Positions 60,559 through 64,000 of a stretch of DNA of 64,000 nt are shown here, piece after piece (the stretch's first letter is position 1; each line of letters begins with the position of its first letter). Both the position numbers and the translations under genes were made by a program. The DNA is from Cladocopium goreaui (taxonomy: Eukaryota; Sar; Dinophyceae; Suessiales; Symbiodiniaceae), in assembly GCA_947184155.2 (NCBI GenBank), contig CAMXCT020001990.1, forward strand, positions 1-64,000, written 5' to 3'. Under the pieces are notes generated by a model. That model searched no databases. It was not told the origin of the DNA and saw only the letters and a program-made list of their open reading frames with translations.

Positions 60559-63500
60559 ACTTCTTCACCTGTGTGATGCACGACTCAACCTGTTCTTTGG
60601 TACAAGCCCCAACTTCTGTACACACTCGCCTGAAAAGAGCTTTCAACAAACCACCATGCCTCTCTACTCGGCCCAATGATTCCGGGCTCTCAAGGGGCAC
60701 ATGGTGCACTTGAATGTTGTGTTCATCCATGTACTGTTGTAAGACACCACGATTGTGCAAACCACGGTCACACATGATAGCAACAGGATGTCCTGCCCAA
60801 CTGAACCAACGTTTGATAAGCGCGTCCAAACAGGATCGCGAAGAAGCTTGGCCTGCTCCAACCTTCACGACTTCAGCCTGTTGAAAACAAGTACCAATGC
60901 AAACCATGTTGAGAACTTGATACTTCTGCCCAGTTATATCTGTCAACTCCAGAACATCAATCCCCAAAGTATGGTTGAATGTATAATCACTTGGAAGCGT
61001 AACTTTGTGAGTAGGTTTCTTTGCTGATGTTTTCTCACATGTTTCACATCTATGCAACTTCACTGCATCAACAAACTCCTTACTCACCTTTGCAGCACGC
61101 ACCAAATTGACCATCACCGTCTTGGGGGCATGTCCAAAAGCCCTGTGCAACCTACGCACAGCAATCCTGACACGCTGGGGAAGTTTGCGCCAAGACCTAC
61201 GCCTTTCTGTTTCATCCTCTGGCAATCCAGGGATATCAACATCATCCAAAAGGGTCTCTTCATGTGTCAGGTCCTCAACTGGATCCTGCAATGCAACATC
61301 TTCTGGGCCATCGACTGCATCCCAGTTCCCACCATGTTCCTGAGCCTCTTCGATGATCTCTGCTGGAAAGGCAACGCTCATCTGCTCCTCCAATTCACGT
61401 TCAAGTGACCAATCACGAATCCATTGACAAAACTCCCAATTCAAAACGTCATCCAATTGTCGATACATAGACCAGTCTTGAAAACCTTGAATGAGTTCAT
61501 CATCATTTGACACAAAAGCAAGACCAACTTCATTGATGTATGGTATCTGTGGTGTTTTGAATGACTCCCATCGTTCAGTGTGTGCGACATCAACAATGAG
61601 AAACCAACCTTCGAACATGTCTTTCCAACCGTGTTGCTCAGCATCACCGTCCAAGTACGCAGCATTCATGCCAACGTCATAGGTGTGCTCGAAAAAATCC
61701 TGGAAAAGAGTCGGATGCGACGTGATGACTGCAACCCCTGAAGTACCATTGGAAACTTGAGGCTGCATCCCAAGACTGGACTGCATTACCCGGTCATGGT
61801 TGTTGAGATTGTTGATACCTTCCAACACCATCTTCCTGTGTTTCTTGCTCATGGTCCTCCTCTCATCAGGATGGACTGTCAAATCAACGTTGGAATCAAA
61901 ACGTACAGCCATGAAACCAGTGGGAGAATACTCATAGTCATATTCATATGAATCGGAATCATCTTGTTCCAACTTGGGCGTCAAGACCTTTGGCTGGGGC
62001 TTCGACTTCACTGCATACATTCTTTTGGGTTCTGAGGATTTCATCTCAACTTTTGGATTCAAAGACTTCTCAAAATCATCCCTTATATCCCGTATTTTCT
62101 TGTTGGGGGTCAACCTGACACGAACGCTCATGTATGCTCCCCTCCCGGAGTCATCGAACACCCCAGGTGGGTGGTGAAACACAATCACATCGATCCACGA
62201 ATTGCTCAAACGCACTGTTGCCCTGCTATCAACGTTGTCTTCAATGAGTTCCCAGTCGCCTCCATTGCGAGGTCGACACCATGTAGATCGCTTCCAGTGC
62301 TTGATGCCATTCGAGACCTTGACAATCCGATTTGGCCGGATATGATCTCGAATCAGGACGTTCATGCGAACTCCGTCCACCAGTGGGTCTTCTCCATCTT
62401 TGCAAATCCAAAAGAGCCGATCCCTGTTACCCTCACGGATGCAAAAAGACACAACTTCGCTAAGGAGCTCGCCGTCCAATGTCTTCACTGACACGTTCTT
62501 GTTGTCAAACGGTCCATCTGATGCCAAATTGTTTCGGATCAGTCGCTCAAGCTCATCGCGATCATTGGGAGGCTCTCGAGATCGTTGTGGCAACGTTGAA
62601 GTTCGAGGTCCATCCATGGCCCCTGAAGATCGGGATCCGTCATCGGTCCCTGGCACGTCCGAAATGTGCGGTGGAGGATGATCTGGGCTCCTGGGAGCTG
62701 GCCTCGCAGATAGTGGCCTCGGCGATGGACTTCTTCCCCTGGATGCTTGTGCATGTCTCCAAGGAGGTAACTTGCGACGAAAACTTGGTGATCTTCTGCG
62801 CCTTGCTGGCGGCGACGGTGGCGTCGGCAATCTCCGTCGACGCAATGGACTCCTTGATCTCCTTCCGGTCTCGGCCATCCTTTTGATCTCAACCTGTTCT
62901 GTCCTAAGATGTCCAACATCTGTTGCAAGCCCTTGTACCAAACGTCGAATCTCATCAAGTTGATCTGATGTAGGATGTCCTGCAGTGGGGTGATCTGATG
63001 TAGGATGAGATGAATGTCCACCTGAAACATCATCGGCTGGAGCATCGCGCACGTCACGGCTTGAAGCCACATTGCCTCGTGATCGTGCCAACCTTGACAT
63101 GTTCGGGATCAAATGTCGAATTTGTCCCAAGCTCGCAGCCATGTCCTTACATCCATGACAAACTCCACCACAACGCATCTCTCCCCACATCCAAGATGAT
63201 GCATGAATGAGAACAACGTCATAACCAAGGACCTTGAGACACCTGTAGGCAGCAAATCCTTGTCCCACTGACCTGTGGCGACCTGACTTGCACTCCAAGT
63301 CCACCAGCACCTTACTGTCGGCTTCCTGTTGTGTGACGAACTGGAGGATGTTGTTGAGATGTTGGATGAACCTGTCTACTTTGCTCATAGTCTCAAGGAT
63401 TCCATGATGCCAACCCACATGCGACCTGAGGTTAACGTCCTGATCAGGATCGTTAATGTCCTCACAGTTGATGCTCAAAGTGCTCCTGCTGGTTCTGCAC

Positions 63501-64000
63501 GCATGTTGTTGAAATCTACGTCCACGAGTCATGATGATCACCTTCCTGTCACTGCGCAGCTCTTCGTTCAACTTCGTCTGCAAGATGTCATAGTCCCTCG
63601 AATGAAAACCACACATGTCATGGTCAGCCATGGCAACTTCCGATGTGGATGCTGTGTATGCGATATTGTACTTTCTGTGACACTTCGGGATTTGGGGAAG
63701 TTCATCCGACGGTGTGTTGTTGATGTTGGTCAATCCTTCAGTCAAGTTGATCACAAGTAAACCTGATTTGGAACATCTCTTGATATTCAATGGTTGATCT
63801 TTGATGGAAATCACCCCTTTTGCTAGGTCCTTCACTAGGCCTAACTTGGTTTGCGCATGCAATGAAAGAAGCAATGGGCTGTTGCCTGTTGACAATTGAT
63901 AGGAACCCAATTCCCCATGCATGTTCCCGTCTGGAAGCAGCAGCGAAAAAGGAATAGATCTCACACCTTCGGTCTTGGTACTACCACTTCCCAGGCCAGC
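60551..64000 (-). pseudogene. Copia polyprotein, segment 1: protease end, RapZ-C-like domain, RS tract, integrase
   Basis: The frame is open from the window edge; residues here are counted from the GTG at 63,964. It begins with the stretch typical of dinoflagellate copia just after the protease (PLLLSLHAQTKLGLVKD, about residues 30-46). At about 160-260 comes a domain with LVDLECKSGRHRSVG and later VVLIHASSW, like the C-terminal P-loop domain of RapZ (CTGGxHRSV). An RS/RP-rich tract follows (366-430), then a conserved segment (480-620), then the integrase with HHCC zinc motif (His 940, His 945, Cys 973, Cys 976) and DDE residues Asp 1003, Asp 1066, Glu 1101. A 10-bp tandem duplication (TTCTTCACAC on the plus strand, 60,551-60,570) then throws the frame off. 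The frame runs on out of phase to 60,425. Confidence 0.8.

Larger units (their letters stand above)
57767..64000 (-). mobile_element. Ty1/copia-like retrotransposon, 5' part beyond window, frameshifted
   Basis: Gag/protease remnant, linker with unusual domains, integrase, RT and RNase H occur in copia order on the minus strand. The reading frame is open to the window edge, so the 5' part is cut off. Two frame changes (about 60,551-60,570 and 58,700-58,735) break the polyprotein, so this copy is inactive. No terminal repeat could be tested. Confidence 0.85.

Noticed and set aside
1-64000. tRNA, rRNA and dinoflagellate spliced-leader sequences
   Set aside because: None could be recognised by eye; a dedicated search would be decisive, and absence is not claimed.

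Overview
This window looks like nuclear DNA of a dinoflagellate, most likely of the Symbiodiniaceae/Suessiales type; that is inferred from gene structure, not from a marker gene. Two spliced genes on the minus strand can be assembled exon by exon. Both use GC and GA intron donors beside GT, always with AG acceptors, which is a known peculiarity of dinoflagellate genomes. The recognisable host genes run one after another on the minus strand, and the rest is dense with retroelements and microsatellites. No bacterial, organellar, rRNA, tRNA or CRISPR feature was recognised.

Layout. 1-10,767: two head-to-tail copies of a LINE. The first is only a 3' end. The second is nearly complete, with one giant frame encoding an AP-type endonuclease, a reverse transcriptase, an array of C2H2-like zinc fingers and, unexpectedly, a C-terminal ubiquitin-specific protease (C19) domain. 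A second long frame overlaps it. Both copies end in a short A-run joined to (CA)n. 10.8-20.5 kb: microsatellites, tandem repeats, a foldback element of about 1.3 kb (16,307-17,607) and unresolved gene fragments. 20.5-24.0 kb (minus): the last exon of an unknown gene and an NMNAT/NadD-like nucleotidyltransferase in six exons. 24.5-26.2 kb (minus): a single-exon gene for a secreted cysteine-rich protein.

26.5-41.2 kb (minus): an EF-hand calpain-like cysteine protease in eight exons. Its last intron is 10.1 kb long because it holds a complete, apparently young Penelope-like retroelement (26,766-36,558). The element has two 440-bp direct terminal repeats that look identical by eye and three intact ORFs in the same direction as the host gene: two unknown RS-rich proteins and a GIY-YIG plus RT protein with the GIY-YIG domain at the N terminus. 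A 25-unit hairpin repeat array lies upstream of the ORFs, and single copies of the same hairpin sit at ORF boundaries. This element is the best candidate here for an undescribed system.

41.2-57.7 kb: low gene density, with several plausible minus-strand exons of unidentified genes and simple repeats, including a 10-bp tandem repeat of about 45 units. 57.8-64.0 kb (minus): a Ty1/copia-like element, cut by the window end and broken by two frameshifts. Its polyprotein carries a RapZ-C-like P-loop domain and an RS-rich stretch upstream of the integrase.

Coordinates of long ORFs are firm. Exon boundaries were worked out by reading phase and splice dinucleotides and are marked where tentative.
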